64,000 nucleotides of DNA from Pontibacter pamirensis (GTDB lineage: Bacteria; Bacteroidota; Bacteroidia; Cytophagales; Hymenobacteraceae), in NCBI RefSeq assembly GCF_010015475.1, contig NZ_SSNI01000031.1:18339-82338 (forward strand). The letters run 5' to 3'. This document shows, piece after piece, positions 1 through 10,402 of this stretch. The position numbers were made by a program, and so were the translations under genes. Each line of letters begins with the position of its first letter. The first letter of the stretch is position 1. The notes beneath the pieces were generated by a model, which had not been told where the DNA came from, ran no database searches, and saw only the letters and a program-made list of their open reading frames with translations.

Positions 1-2661
1 GGTCTGTTCGCGACCGAGTATATGGAATTTTACGGTGTTCCGCTGCTTGCCCGAACCGAGGAAGTTTTAAGAGTCTTGACGCCACCCCTGAGTAACTACC
101 GGACACAGTGGATCATTTTCCCCTTGCTCACCATCTTTTACGCCGGCGAACTCGTCTGGCGCGAGCGCGAAGCAGGTCTGAATGTACTTTCGGACACCAC
201 GCCAGTGCCAGAGTGGGTCATGTTCCTCGGTAAATTCATCGGGCTCGCACTCACTATCACCGCTTGGGTCGCTTTTCTGATGGTGGCCGGGATAATCAAC
301 CAACTCGTTATGGACTACCACCAGTTCGAGATAGATGTATACATGAAGGCGCTCTTCGGGATGCAACTCACGAACTACCTTCTCTTCGCCCTGCTCGTCT
401 TTGTGATTCATGTTCTGGTGAACCAAAAGTACATCGGGCACATGGTAGCCTTCTGCGCGTATGGTTTTATCCTTTTTTCCTCAATGATAGGGGTAGAGCA
501 CAACATGCTGGTATATGCCTCTGATACGGGATGGTCTTACAGTGACATGAGCGGCTTCGGTCCATTTATCACGCCCTGGTTGTGGTTTAAGTTCTACTGG
601 GCCTCCTGGGCTTTCTTACTCTCCGTGCTAGCAATTTTGTTTTGGGTGCGAAGCAAAGAAGGCGGCCTTGCCACGCGGTTTCACCTGGCACAGCACCGGT
701 TTGCAAAGCATAAAAGAGCTTTATTCACAGCCCTGGCGCTTGTTCTTGTATCGGGTGGTTTTATATTCTACAACACCAACGTGCTGAACAAGTTTACAAG
801 CACCGCTGACAGAATGGAGATGCGCGCGGAGTACGAGCGACGGTATGGGCAGTATGAAAACACACTGCAGCCAGCACTGACTCGCACCAGGTTAAAGGTG
901 GAAATCTACCCAGATGATTATGCAGCTGATATAGAGGCCACGTATCATCTCGTAAATAGAGGCGAAGTTGCCATCGACTCCATCCACTTTTCTACCGTAC
1001 CGCACCTCGCAATTACAGGGATTTCCTTTGACCGGGCGGCTACCCCGGTGGTGCTTGATGAACATCTCGGTTACCGGATTTATACTTTAAAAAAAAGGCT
1101 TGAGCCAGGTGACTCCCTGCTAATGAGCTTTAAAATTCAAATAGAATCGCGCGGTTTCAGCAACGATGGAGTAGGCGCCTCTGTGGTTGAGAATGGTTCT
1201 CATATTAAAAGCGACTGGATGCCGGTTATTGGCTATAATGATGACCGGAGACTGCGCGATGCGCGTGACCGCTCCACGTATGGGCTTCCTCCGCGTCCGG
1301 AGAGGCCTTCTCTGTACGATGTGGCAGCACGCAACGACGCCCGTCATGCGGAGCAGATGGACTTTGAAGCTGTTGTGGGCACCACAAAGGACCAGATTGC
1401 TGTTGCGCCAGGCGCTCTACGTCGTACCTGGACGAAAGGAGACCGCCAGTATTTTCATTATGCTACCACTGCACCCATTCATAACGAGTATGCTTTTTTC
1501 TCGGCCAAGTATGCCGTACGTGAGGCACAGTGGGTGCCGCGTTCTCCCCGCTCAGGGCAAGCCGCTGCGTTTTCCGGTCACGGTGACAACACAGGGAAAC
1601 CTGTTGCCATCCAAATCTTTTATCATCCCGCCCATGACATCAACGTGGAGCGCATGGTAAAAAGTGCACAAGCTTCGCTGGCATACTACACGCAGGAGTT
1701 TGGACCTTACCCGTACAGTCATTTCCGGGTGCTGGAGCGACCAGGGCCTGGCCGCGGAATGCATGCCGAGGCTATGACGATTGACTATCCGAGCGGGTAC
1801 TCCCTGATGAACCGGGCGCCAGGTAGCCTAGACCTCCCGTACCACATCATGGCGCACGAAGTGGCGCACCAGTGGTGGGGTATCTACCTTTCTCCCGCCG
1901 CAGTGGAGGGAGCCGGTTTACTCGTCGAAAGCTTTGCCACATATTCTGCCATGCAAGTGGTGGAGGAAACGCTGGGCTACGATCACCTGCTCCTTTATTT
2001 GTCACAGATGCGACACGAGTATGAGGTGCCTCACTCTAAGGCGGCTCCTCCCTTACTACGGGCCAACAACAGGTTTATGAATTACCGCAAGGGGCCTTTC
2101 GCGCTCTTCGCACTTCGGAATTACATTGGGAAGGACAGTGTAAACAATGCACTCCGGCGGATGCTTCGAGACTATACGCCAAGCCCTCCCTTGCCAACGA
2201 CGCTCGACTTTTACAGGGAGCTGCAGGCAGTGACGCCAGACTCTCTTCAATACCTGGTGCATGATCTCTTCGCCGCCAACACGTTCTGGGAGCTCGAGAC
2301 GAAGCAGGTCACGGCAAAGCAGACCGAAGCAGGTAACTGGCAGGTAACACTGGAGGTGGAAACTCGAAAGGTGACAGTCGACAGCATCGGAGCAGAGACA
2401 AACATACCTATGCAGGATTGGGTAGAGATCGGCGTCTACGCGCCGCGTGCAGCAGGCGAGTCATCGGCAAAAGTACTCTACCTTCAGAAGCATCGCATTG
2501 GCTCGGGCAAGCAGACGATTATCCTCCATGTATCAGAACAGCCCGGGCGTGCCGGCATTGATCCGAATCACCTGCTGATTGATTTGGATTTACACAATAA
2601 CACCAGAAAGGTGGAGGTTGAGGGGGTGGACGAAGCGGAAGAGGAGCCTGATCTGATCTAA
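1..2661 (+). CDS. ABC-2-type permease fused to M1-family aminopeptidase domain (5' truncated by window edge)
   Basis: The reading frame is open from base 1, so the ATG at 22 is probably internal and the true N-terminus lies outside the window. From 22, the first ~240 residues hold several hydrophobic membrane segments typical of an ABC-2 permease. After a further membrane segment (~240-260) comes an extracytoplasmic peptidase domain with the M1 zinc motif HEVAHQWWG at about residues 612-620 and the third ligand Glu in LLVESFA. The spacing between the second His and that Glu is 19 residues, one more than in classical M1 enzymes; I recall the same spacing in other permease/M1 fusions. Proteins of this architecture are annotated as ABC transporter permease/M1 aminopeptidase and usually follow an ATPase gene, which would be left of the window. 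Substrate unknown. The C-terminus is acidic (EEEPD). Confidence 0.85.
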   Translation, partial: GLFATEYMEFYGVPLLARTEEVLRVLTPPLSNYRTQWIIFPLLTIFYAGELVWREREAGLNVLSDTTPVPEWVMFLGKFIGLALTITAWVAFLMVAGIINQLVMDYHQFEIDVYMKALFGMQLTNYLLFALLVFVIHVLVNQKYIGHMVAFCAYGFILFSSMIGVEHNMLVYASDTGWSYSDMSGFGPFITPWLWFKFYWASWAFLLSVLAILFWVRSKEGGLATRFHLAQHRFAKHKRALFTALALVLVSGGFIFYNTNVLNKFTSTADRMEMRAEYERRYGQYENTLQPALTRTRLKVEIYPDDYAADIEATYHLVNRGEVAIDSIHFSTVPHLAITGISFDRAATPVVLDEHLGYRIYTLKKRLEPGDSLLMSFKIQIESRGFSNDGVGASVVENGSHIKSDWMPVIGYNDDRRLRDARDRSTYGLPPRPERPSLYDVAARNDARHAEQMDFEAVVGTTKDQIAVAPGALRRTWTKGDRQYFHYATTAPIHNEYAFFSAKYAVREAQWVPRSPRSGQAAAFSGHGDNTGKPVAIQIFYHPAHDINVERMVKSAQASLAYYTQEFGPYPYSHFRVLERPGPGRGMHAEAMTIDYPSGYSLMNRAPGSLDLPYHIMAHEVAHQWWGIYLSPAAVEGAGLLVESFATYSAMQVVEETLGYDHLLLYLSQMRHEYEVPHSKAAPPLLRANNRFMNYRKGPFALFALRNYIGKDSVNNALRRMLRDYTPSPPLPTTLDFYRELQAVTPDSLQYLVHDLFAANTFWELETKQVTAKQTEAGNWQVTLEVETRKVTVDSIGAETNIPMQDWVEIGVYAPRAAGESSAKVLYLQKHRIGSGKQTIILHVSEQPGRAGIDPNHLLIDLDLHNNTRKVEVEGVDEAEEEPDLI

Positions 2662-2920
2662 AGGTAAGTTGCTCGGTACCAAATAGGTGTTTGCCAATTA
2701 TGGTTCTAACCCACCCGCTGGTTTTGTACTTTAAAAAAGACAAATCAAACAACATCAAGACAAGGAGATACAGCTCATCAGCACATCGGTGTAGGTATTT
2801 CGTATAAGTTGCGTGCATCCAAGTGAAGCTGCCTACTGTTCGGATATAGGTATAGACTTTCGGTGGCAAGGCGGATAACATGCAAACTATACTATCATTC
2901 ACTTTTTTGAAACGGTACTT
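2662..2920. other. intergenic, no feature recognised
   Basis: There is no convincing gene, promoter or terminator here; short frames on the minus strand are shadows. The sequence is AT-richer than its flanks and presumably carries the promoter of the zinc metallopeptidase gene. Confidence 0.4.
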
Positions 2921-3820
2921 ATGAAATGGCAAGGCAGAAGAAAAAGCGGCAACATAGAAGACCGTAGAGGACAATCAGCAGGCGGCTTTGGAGGAGGCAG
3001 AGGCATCAGTCCAATGCTGCTTATACCTTTGTTCCGGCTACTTTTTTCAAAAGTGGGGCTGATTATTGTGGCGGTGCTGGTGGCGCTGATGTTCCTGACA
3101 GGAACCAACCCCATAGCGCTGCTGCAGCAGTTTGTGGGCGGCGAACCGCAATACACACAGTCAACCAATTACCAGCCAAGCCCGGAAGAGCAGGCGCTGG
3201 CTGAACAGACGGCCGTGGTGCTGGCAGATACCGAAGATGTCTGGAACAAGATGATAGAAGGGTACAGAGAACCCACCTTGGTGCTGTTTTCGGGGCAGGT
3301 AAGCTCCGCCTGTGGTTCAGCTTCCTCTGCTTCAGGACCTTTTTACTGCCCCGGCGATGAAAAACTGTACATCGATCTAAGCTTTTTTGGCGAGATGGAA
3401 CGCAAGTTGGGTGCTGCAGGAGACTTTGCACAGGCCTATGTGGTTGGCCATGAGGTGGGGCACCATGTGCAGAACCTAACGGGTACCATGGAGCAGGTAA
3501 ACGCCATGCGGGGCAAACTATCCGAAGTAGAATTTAACAAACTCATGGTAAAAGTAGAGCTACAGGCGGATTTCTATGCCGGTGTGTGGGCACATCATAC
3601 CCAAAGATCAACAGGATTTTTGGAGCCCGGCGACCTGGAAGAAGCCCTGAATGCAGCAAGTGCCATCGGCGATGACCGTCTTCAAAAGCAATCCACAGGA
3701 AGAGTGGTGCCAGACTCCTTCACACACGGCACCTCTGCCCAAAGAGTCCGCTGGTTTAGAAAAGGCTTCGAGACAGGCGATGTGTCCCAGGGCGATACCT
3801 TCAACGCCGCCGAGTTATAG
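2921..3820 (+). CDS. neutral zinc metallopeptidase (YpfJ/PF04228-like)
   Basis: This 299-residue membrane-anchored putative zinc peptidase begins with the conserved MKWQGRRKSGNIEDRRG-type N-terminus, with a glycine-rich stretch and a membrane segment at about residues 29-63. The catalytic motif HEVGHHVQ is at about 177-184, and a third ligand candidate lies in VELQADFYAG, about 36 residues downstream (E213, D217). Length and motif order match the neutral zinc metallopeptidase family, whose substrate is unknown. The ATG at 2921 fits the conserved N-terminus. It stands alone and is closed by a strong terminator hairpin at 3850-3895. Confidence 0.88.
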   Translation: MKWQGRRKSGNIEDRRGQSAGGFGGGRGISPMLLIPLFRLLFSKVGLIIVAVLVALMFLTGTNPIALLQQFVGGEPQYTQSTNYQPSPEEQALAEQTAVVLADTEDVWNKMIEGYREPTLVLFSGQVSSACGSASSASGPFYCPGDEKLYIDLSFFGEMERKLGAAGDFAQAYVVGHEVGHHVQNLTGTMEQVNAMRGKLSEVEFNKLMVKVELQADFYAGVWAHHTQRSTGFLEPGDLEEALNAASAIGDDRLQKQSTGRVVPDSFTHGTSAQRVRWFRKGFETGDVSQGDTFNAAEL

Positions 3821-3849
3821 ATTAACAGCTTAACAGCTATATACCAGTA

Positions 3850-3898
3850 GCAAAAGTAAAAGCCTCTCCGGAAATGGAGGGGCTTTTACTTTTGCATT
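3850..3898 (+). terminator. rho-independent terminator after zinc metallopeptidase
   Basis: Arms of 20 nt (3850-3869 and 3876-3895) pair with one G-U and a 6-nt loop, then a T-rich tail. It lies 30 bp after the stop codon. Confidence 0.85.
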
Positions 3899-4107
3899 TT
3901 AAAGGTATTGGCAAGTTCATTGCACGCCACCTCCGTGGCCTTGCCTGGTGATTAGCACAGACTCTCATCCTTCTTATCTGGGGTACTGGCGTTTGAACTT
4001 GTTAAAAAGATGTATATACCCTTTAATTATAAATCCGCCAAATTGATAAGAAAACAAGCTTTATAGATTTTCGCTATAAAGCTATAGATATTTCGAATTA
4101 CAGAGGA

Positions 4108-4139
4108 TTTGTTTACAGGTCTGTGAATAGGTATCTTTA
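4108..4139 (+). promoter_or_regulatory. Bacteroidota-type promoter of katG
   Basis: TTTG at 4108-4111, a 20-bp spacer, then TATCTTTA at 4132-4139 match the known Bacteroidota sigma-ABfr consensus (TTTG, 19-21 bp, TAnnTTTG) except for the last base. Transcription would begin near 4145. That leaves almost no leader for an ATG at 4151 and favours starts at 4193 or 4202. Confidence 0.65.
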
Positions 4140-4201
4140 TTAAGAATCAGATGCATAATTTCAAAAAAGCATATCTATTTTTAACTTTTATCATGAAAAC
4201 T

Positions 4202-6457
4202 ATGGAACATAAGAAAGACAGACATGTAGCTCCTAACACCCCTGTGTGGGATACCAACGAGTCTAGAAGATGCCCTTTTATGGGTGGTGCTGTTAACTTT
4301 ACGGCAGGTAGTGGAAGGTCTAACCGCGACTGGTGGCCAAATATGCTAAACCTTCGGATACTACATCAGCATTCTTCTAAGTCTGATCCTATGGGGGAGG
4401 AGTTTAATTATGCAGACGAGTTTAAAAACCTTGATCTGAAGGCTGTGAAGCAGGACCTTTTTAACCTGATGACGGATTCTCAGGAGTGGTGGCCTGCAGA
4501 TTACGGGCACTATGGCCCGCTCTTTATCCGCATGGCCTGGCATAGTGCGGGTACCTACCGTATTGCCGACGGGCGGGGAGGAGCCAGCTCTGGCTCTCAG
4601 CGCTTTGCCCCCCTCAACAGCTGGCCGGATAATGCCAACCTGGACAAGGCACGCTTGCTGCTTTGGCCAATAAAGCAGAAGTACGGAAAGAAAATATCAT
4701 GGGCCGACCTGATGATTCTGGCCGGGAACTGCGCCCTCGAATCCATGGGGCTTAAAACGTTTGGCTTTGGCGGAGGAAGAGAAGACGTCTGGGAGCCGGA
4801 GGAGGATATCTACTGGGGCTCAGAAGGAGAGTGGTTGGGAAACAAGGAGCGCCACGCAGGCGGCGTGCTAGAAAGTCCGCTGGCAGCCTCGCACATGGGG
4901 CTTATTTACGTGAACCCGGAAGGTCCGAATGGCAACCCTGATCCGATTGCGGCAGCCCACGACATCCGCGAGACCTTCGGCCGGATGGCCATGAATGACT
5001 ATGAAACCGTTGCCCTGATTGCGGGCGGGCATACCTTTGGTAAAACGCACGGAGCTGGCGATCCGCGGGAATTTGTAGGCACAGAACCTGCAGGCGCCGG
5101 CATTGAGGAGATGGGACTTGGCTGGAGAAACACCTTCGGCACCGGTAACGCAGGCTATACCATCACCAGCGGCCTAGAGGGTGCCTGGACCACCACCCCT
5201 ACCACGTGGAGCAATAACTTTTTCGAGAACCTGTTCGGGTTTGAGTGGGAACTTTCCAAGAGCCCGGCGGGGGCCCAACAGTGGAAGCCGAAGGGTGGGG
5301 CAGGCGAAGGTACTGTGCCAGACGCACACGACCCATCGAAAAAGCATGCGCCTTTTATGTTGACCACCGATGTTGCGCTGCGAATGGATCCAGCATATGA
5401 AAAAGTTTCTAGGCACTTCCTGGAGAATCCGGATGAGTTTGCCGATGCCTTTGCCTTGGCATGGTATAAACTGACGCACCGCGATATGGGCCCTCTTTCG
5501 CGCTACCTGGGTCCGGAAGTGCCTGCGGAAGAACTGATCTGGCAGGATCCTATACCGGCCGTCACACATGAACTGGTAAACGAGCAGGATATCAGTGCTT
5601 TAAAAAACAAAATACTGGACTCCGGGCTTTCTGTCTCTCAGCTGGTTTCTACTGCCTGGGCTTCTGCCGCTACTTATCGTGATTCTGATAAGAGGGGAGG
5701 CGCGAACGGCGGACGAATCCGCCTGGAGCCGCAGAAGAACTGGGAGGTGAATAACCCGGCTGAGCTGGAAAAGGTGCTTCAGCAATATGAAGGCATCCAG
5801 CAGGAGTTTAACAGTGCACAGGGCGATGGCAAACAAGTTTCCATGGCTGATCTGATTATACTGGGAGGTTGTGCCGGCGTTGAACAGGCAGCCAGAAATG
5901 GTGGTCAGGAGGTGAAAGTGCCGTTTACACCCGGACGTGCCGATGCTTCCCAGGAGCAAACTGATTGGGATGCTTTCGCTGTCCTTGAGCCGAACGCAGA
6001 CGGGTTCCGCAACTATTACAGGAACCGGGACAATGTTTCTGCCTCAACAGAGGAGATGCTGATTGACCGGGCACAGCTGATGAGCCTTACTGCCCCTGAA
6101 TTAACAGTGCTGGTAGGCGGGATGCGTGTGCTGAACACCAATTACGATCGGTCTGAGCGCGGCGTGTTCACAAATCAACCGGAAGCACTTACAAACGACT
6201 TCTTTGTAAACCTGCTAGATATGGGCACCACCTGGAAGGCGACTTCTGAAGCTGATAATGAATTTGAAGGTCGTGATCGCAGAACCGGGGAAGTGAAGTG
6301 GACCGGTAGCCGGGTCGACCTGATCTTCGGATCAAATTCAGAGCTTCGGGCTATTGCGGAAGTGTATGCCTGCTCAGATTCAAAAGAGCGATTTACAAGA
6401 GACTTCATCAAAGCCTGGGATAAGGTAATGAACCTGGACAGGTTTGACTTAAAGTAA
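4202..6457 (+). CDS. katG: catalase-peroxidase KatG
   Basis: KatG is a bifunctional haem catalase/peroxidase that removes hydrogen peroxide. Both family halves are present. The distal motif MAWHSAGTYR has Trp113/His114 counting from 4202, and the proximal region is GGHTFGKTHGA. The residues of the Met-Tyr-Trp catalase adduct are all seen: Trp in MAWH, Tyr in GLIYVNPEGPNG and Met in FGRMAMND. The C-terminal half carries the degenerate duplicated domain and ends in FIKAWDKVMNLDRFDLK. Length (751 aa) is typical. In-frame ATGs also exist at 4151 and 4193; I prefer 4202 because the likely promoter ends at 4139 and the residues after 4202 lead directly into the conserved RCPFMGG segment. Monocistronic. 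It is one of three catalase genes in the window. Confidence 0.96.
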   Translation: MEHKKDRHVAPNTPVWDTNESRRCPFMGGAVNFTAGSGRSNRDWWPNMLNLRILHQHSSKSDPMGEEFNYADEFKNLDLKAVKQDLFNLMTDSQEWWPADYGHYGPLFIRMAWHSAGTYRIADGRGGASSGSQRFAPLNSWPDNANLDKARLLLWPIKQKYGKKISWADLMILAGNCALESMGLKTFGFGGGREDVWEPEEDIYWGSEGEWLGNKERHAGGVLESPLAASHMGLIYVNPEGPNGNPDPIAAAHDIRETFGRMAMNDYETVALIAGGHTFGKTHGAGDPREFVGTEPAGAGIEEMGLGWRNTFGTGNAGYTITSGLEGAWTTTPTTWSNNFFENLFGFEWELSKSPAGAQQWKPKGGAGEGTVPDAHDPSKKHAPFMLTTDVALRMDPAYEKVSRHFLENPDEFADAFALAWYKLTHRDMGPLSRYLGPEVPAEELIWQDPIPAVTHELVNEQDISALKNKILDSGLSVSQLVSTAWASAATYRDSDKRGGANGGRIRLEPQKNWEVNNPAELEKVLQQYEGIQQEFNSAQGDGKQVSMADLIILGGCAGVEQAARNGGQEVKVPFTPGRADASQEQTDWDAFAVLEPNADGFRNYYRNRDNVSASTEEMLIDRAQLMSLTAPELTVLVGGMRVLNTNYDRSERGVFTNQPEALTNDFFVNLLDMGTTWKATSEADNEFEGRDRRTGEVKWTGSRVDLIFGSNSELRAIAEVYACSDSKERFTRDFIKAWDKVMNLDRFDLK

Positions 6458-6563
6458 AATCAGCAACTCTTGGGTGGCAAGGTTTCAATGATCCTATCAA
6501 GAGCTAATTAGATAGATTCAGAAACAGGAATTATCCAGGAGTATAGTTGAGGTATGAATAAGG

Positions 6564-6617
6564 AGAACCTCCTGCTTGAGTGGTATAACCGATGTACCAT
6601 CATAAGCAGGAGGTTCT
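6564..6617 (+). terminator. inverted repeat, possible katG terminator
   Basis: Perfect 14-bp arms (6564-6577 and 6604-6617) are separated by 26 bp and followed by TATGTTTTTA. It lies ~105 bp past the katG stop. The long loop makes termination less certain; it could instead be an IS remnant. Confidence 0.45.
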
Positions 6618-6755
6618 TATGTTTTTACGCTTACATAGCGGTGCGGGCGAGCCTGCTGTTTTCTCTTTAAACTGAAGGTGGAGTTGCTACCTTTGACTGG
6701 AGGCTTTTGATAGGCAGATTTATGAAAGTATTAAATTTGACTATTATCGATAGAC

Positions 6756-7667
6756 GTATATTTGACCTCTCCTATGCCTGAGGTTCGGTAAAAGAAGTAG
6801 CCGATGAGCTGGGCATAGACCCCGGCCGGCTGAGCAAGTGTCGGTAGAAGGACAGCTTGCCAGTCCGGCCCACCGAAGGGCTGACAGACGAGCAAAGGGA
6901 GATAAAGCGGCTACAGAAGGAGTTGAAGGAGGCACGTTGGAGCGTGATACATATCCGATTCTGACGCATGTCTGCGGGTCAAAAAGCCATTAGCATCTTC
7001 TCCAGGGTGACAGGCGGTATACATTGGCTTCAGAAAGGAGCACCGCAATCAGTTTCCAGTTGAGAAGATAGAGTATTCAAGGTTAGTGTCAGTGGCTACT
7101 ACCACTGGCTGCAACACCCTGTCGGCCTGCGGGAACGGAAAGAGCAGGAGCTTGTGGAGCAGATTAAATAGGTCTATGAACAGAGTAAGTGCCGCTACGG
7201 CAGTTCCAGGATTGCTGCCGAACTCAAGGAACAAGGCATCAGCGCTTCTTGTCCGCGTGTGGACCGCCTGATGCAGAAGCACCGGATACAGCGCATCGTG
7301 CGGAAGAAATACCGGCTGCAATCCACCGACTCTGACCACGTGTATGGTGAGGCAGATAACTACCTTGACAGAGGGGCGTGCAATACGCCTGCAGTGCCTT
7401 CAGAGAGCAGTTGGAGGGAATGCCGGTGCGGCAGAGCATAAGCAGGAATGGAAACTGCTGGGATAATGCAGTGGCAGAGAGTTTTTTAAGAAAATGAAGC
7501 CGGAGATGATCTACCATCAAAAGTTTGCCACCAGACAGGAGGCCCGACTGGCCGTGTTTTAATACGTAGAGGTTTCTACAACCGGAGAAGGAGACATTTA
7601 GCACTGGGCTACATGACTCCTTGCCAATATGAGAACCTGCTGTGCAACCAGGCAATGGCTGCCTGAA
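6756..7667 (+). pseudogene. degenerate IS3-family transposase (OrfA + OrfB remnants)
   Basis: Conceptual translation gives an OrfA tail with VKEVADELGIDPGRLSK and a leucine-zipper-like KRLQKELKEA, interrupted by stops. It is followed by OrfB-like pieces: VSVSGYYHWLQHP, CRYGSSRIAAELKEQGIS, PRVDRLMQKHRIQRIVRKKYR, then GNCWDNAVAESFF and RRRRHLALGYMTPCQYE-like ends. The catalytic core between ADNYLDR and the DRGVQY-type motif is missing, so the first two acidic residues of the DDE site are lost, apparently by deletion at a short repeat coding LDR/SDR. Several further stops and frameshifts are present. It cannot make an active transposase. Confidence 0.8.
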
Positions 7668-7739
7668 GTAGGTCTCATGTAAAATATTGTAATTCCACTG
7701 GACAACATACGAACTGGTGCATCTGACGTTAGATCACTC

Positions 7740-10358
7740 TTACTGTACTACTAGCCGGGCTTGGCGCTTTCCCGATAGACCCTGCGTCTGTACAAGGTAC
7801 AGCCCTTTCTGAAGTCTTTTCCCTAAAGGTAGTTCTAGATGAAAATTCCCTCGCTCATTTGCTATGCTAGCTTCTGCGTGTATAACACGACCTGTTACAT
7901 CATATATGGATGTAGTTATCGCTTCATTTGCGGTATGGCCTGACACCTCCACAAAAAGCATGTCGCCTGCGTTAGGATTTGGATAGACCTTCAGGCTTGT
8001 GTCCCCTCTAAACATTTCCTGAGCTATTATGCTTGCAGTTGCAGATGTATTTTGTTTCATTTCTATTCCTGATATTACAGCATTATCAGTGACGGAAGTA
8101 AAGAGAATGTTGAGCGTACCATCCGTGACAGAAACCCCTTCATACGTCAGCACCACTGCAATGCCAAAGCCATACTGGGCATAGAGATCTATGTTGCTGA
8201 TTACCCGCTGCCCTTCAAGGTCTACATTGAATTTTCGGGCACCAGACGCCTTAAAGTAAGGCTCCACAAAATGCAGCTTTACTGTATAAGAGCCGGCTTC
8301 GCTTACCGGAATGCTATAGGTGAAGGGAGCGCCGGAGGAGGCGAAGCGGTACTTCAGGTAGAGCTGATCATTGGTAGTGCCAGCCACATCAAAAGATTTG
8401 GTAGAAGTTACACCGCTGGAATAATATGCGTCTGCCGCCCAAATTCTGCCTTCGCTGTCTGTGTGCTCTGCACCTCCTACGTTCAAGGCTAAGGTAGGCG
8501 CTGAGGGAGACTTTATCAGCTCGACACCCGATATGATGGCATTGTTTGTCACAGAGGTAAGAAGGATGTTGGCTGTACCATCCGTGACAGATATGCCATC
8601 AAAGGTCATTACCAACGCCTTGCCATACCCCTGCTGCGCCCACAGGTCGTAGTTGCTTATTACCCGCTGCCCCTCAACATCGACATGGAATTTGCGGGCG
8701 CCGGACTCTTTGAAGTAAGGCTCCACGAAGTGCAGCTTTACGGTGTAGGAGCCTGCCTCGCTTACCGGGATGTTGTAGCTGAAGGGGGCGCCGTTTTTAG
8801 CATACCTGTACTTCAGGTACAGTTGGTCATCAGTGGTGCCGGCAACATCGAAGGACTTGGAGGAGGTGACCCCGCCAGTGAAATGCGCGTCCGCTCCCCA
8901 TACCCTGCCTCCACTATCTGTATATCCCGAACCTCCAGAATTCACAAGCACTGCGTTTTGAGTGCCTCTTACCGTTAACTTTACACAGAAGGCTGCGCCG
9001 GAGAAGGACGGCCCTGCTCCTGTACCCGTTGCTGTGACAGTGGCTGTATAAGTGCCTGGATCTAAACCGGTAGCATCTATGGTCACCTCTACTTCAACTG
9101 CTGATTGCACAGCGACTCCAGTAGCGTTTTTGGTAACACTAAGCCATTTCGCGTTAGAGGACAAAGTATATTGCTTTTCCTTTTCTAAGGTAAAAAGCAG
9201 GTTTTTTAGCACCAGTTTCTGATTAGACTCTACCGTTCTTGTGAAACATTCTTCTGTGAAGCCAAATTTATAAGGGATATTTCGGGTAATGCTCGATGTG
9301 TAAGCTGTTTTTTGGGTATTAGTACTATTTCCTTGACCACCATGTGAGATAATGAAGGTATTGCCAATTACTTTTGATGCTATTCCCTCATACTCATTCG
9401 GTAAGGTGTAGGCTGTAGCATCCGCCCATGAACCAAGACCTCCATTAGCTTCCGGAGTGAAAATTGTTACCCGGTCCTGATTAGCTCCGTATGTGCCTTG
9501 ACCTGCCACTATGTAAATTTTGCCGTCAAGCGGAAAAGTGCTTCCTTCTATATGTGAGCGAGGAGTAGGCATATCAGTTAACTTTGTCCATGTATCTGTG
9601 ATTGGGTTATACATATGGGAGTACTTTTGGTCCGACCCTCCACCGCAATCATGGCCGAACTGGCCACCTAAAGCATATATTTTACCTCCCAGTACTGTGG
9701 TGCCAAAATGGTTCCTCTTTGTTGGCATGGGGGTCAGCTTATTTTCCCATTGCGTTGTCTTCGGGCTATTCAGCCATTTATCAATATCCAACGTCAGGTG
9801 GTACTTATCCTGATCACTGTCACAGGCACTAGTCACAAAGCCTCCGAAAACATGCAACCTTCGCCCCACCAATGCTGCCCCGCCTCCAGCCCATAGTAAA
9901 GGCTTTCCGTTGGCAGGGTCTATTAATTGTGGACCGGAATGCCAGCTGTTATTTGTAATGTCATAAATCCATATTTCACTTGTCAAGGGACCAGGATTCG
10001 TTCCTACTCTACCGCCGATATGCCATACTTTATCATCAATCAGCACAACTCCCTGGTGCGTAACAGTTTTTCCTGCGGGCATAGAAGCCAAAAGTGTCCA
10101 TTTGCCCTGTACAGGATCATATACCTCACTCGAACTTTCTACCTCGGGGAAAGTGCCAAAGCCCATAAAAGTGTAAAGTTTTTCTTTGTATATGACACTT
10201 GTTACCTCAGATCTCTTCTTGAAGGCATCTTGCTTACGTGTCCACTGCGCATGGGCAAAATCTGGCGACAGAAGTAACAGGCAAAGCAGCAATAGGCTGC
10301 AGAAGTTAGCTAAGCCTGAAATTGGCTTCTGATGCAGAATAGTAGTTATTTCTTTCAT
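7740..10358 (-). CDS. secreted Kelch-repeat / double malectin protein with T9SS sorting domain
   Basis: An 872-residue protein with a signal peptide (hydrophobic LLLLCLLLLS then FAHA). Residues ~45-370 form Kelch repeats (blocks with GGR/GGQ and W plus MP spacing), expected to fold as a beta-propeller. A ~90-residue linker domain with TYTATVTATGTG follows. Two tandem malectin-like domains (~470-615 and ~625-770) begin LVNSGG / LNVGGAEHTDS and share the motif YTVKLHFVEPYFK. The C-terminus has the type IX secretion sorting domain (KVYPNPNAGD, IYDVTGRVI, KGLYLVQT). Malectin-like domains bind carbohydrate, so a cell-surface or secreted glycan-binding protein is likely. The two malectin units are very alike, suggesting internal duplication. 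It is monocistronic, with a palindrome just upstream. Confidence 0.85.
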   Translation of the reverse strand: MKEITTILHQKPISGLANFCSLLLLCLLLLSPDFAHAQWTRKQDAFKKRSEVTSVIYKEKLYTFMGFGTFPEVESSSEVYDPVQGKWTLLASMPAGKTVTHQGVVLIDDKVWHIGGRVGTNPGPLTSEIWIYDITNNSWHSGPQLIDPANGKPLLWAGGGAALVGRRLHVFGGFVTSACDSDQDKYHLTLDIDKWLNSPKTTQWENKLTPMPTKRNHFGTTVLGGKIYALGGQFGHDCGGGSDQKYSHMYNPITDTWTKLTDMPTPRSHIEGSTFPLDGKIYIVAGQGTYGANQDRVTIFTPEANGGLGSWADATAYTLPNEYEGIASKVIGNTFIISHGGQGNSTNTQKTAYTSSITRNIPYKFGFTEECFTRTVESNQKLVLKNLLFTLEKEKQYTLSSNAKWLSVTKNATGVAVQSAVEVEVTIDATGLDPGTYTATVTATGTGAGPSFSGAAFCVKLTVRGTQNAVLVNSGGSGYTDSGGRVWGADAHFTGGVTSSKSFDVAGTTDDQLYLKYRYAKNGAPFSYNIPVSEAGSYTVKLHFVEPYFKESGARKFHVDVEGQRVISNYDLWAQQGYGKALVMTFDGISVTDGTANILLTSVTNNAIISGVELIKSPSAPTLALNVGGAEHTDSEGRIWAADAYYSSGVTSTKSFDVAGTTNDQLYLKYRFASSGAPFTYSIPVSEAGSYTVKLHFVEPYFKASGARKFNVDLEGQRVISNIDLYAQYGFGIAVVLTYEGVSVTDGTLNILFTSVTDNAVISGIEMKQNTSATASIIAQEMFRGDTSLKVYPNPNAGDMLFVEVSGHTANEAITTSIYDVTGRVIHAEASIANERGNFHLELPLGKRLQKGLYLVQTQGLSGKRQARLVVQ

Positions 10359-10402
10359 AGTTATTAAGGAAAAACTTCTAATATTATACTATTTTAAAAG
10401 AA

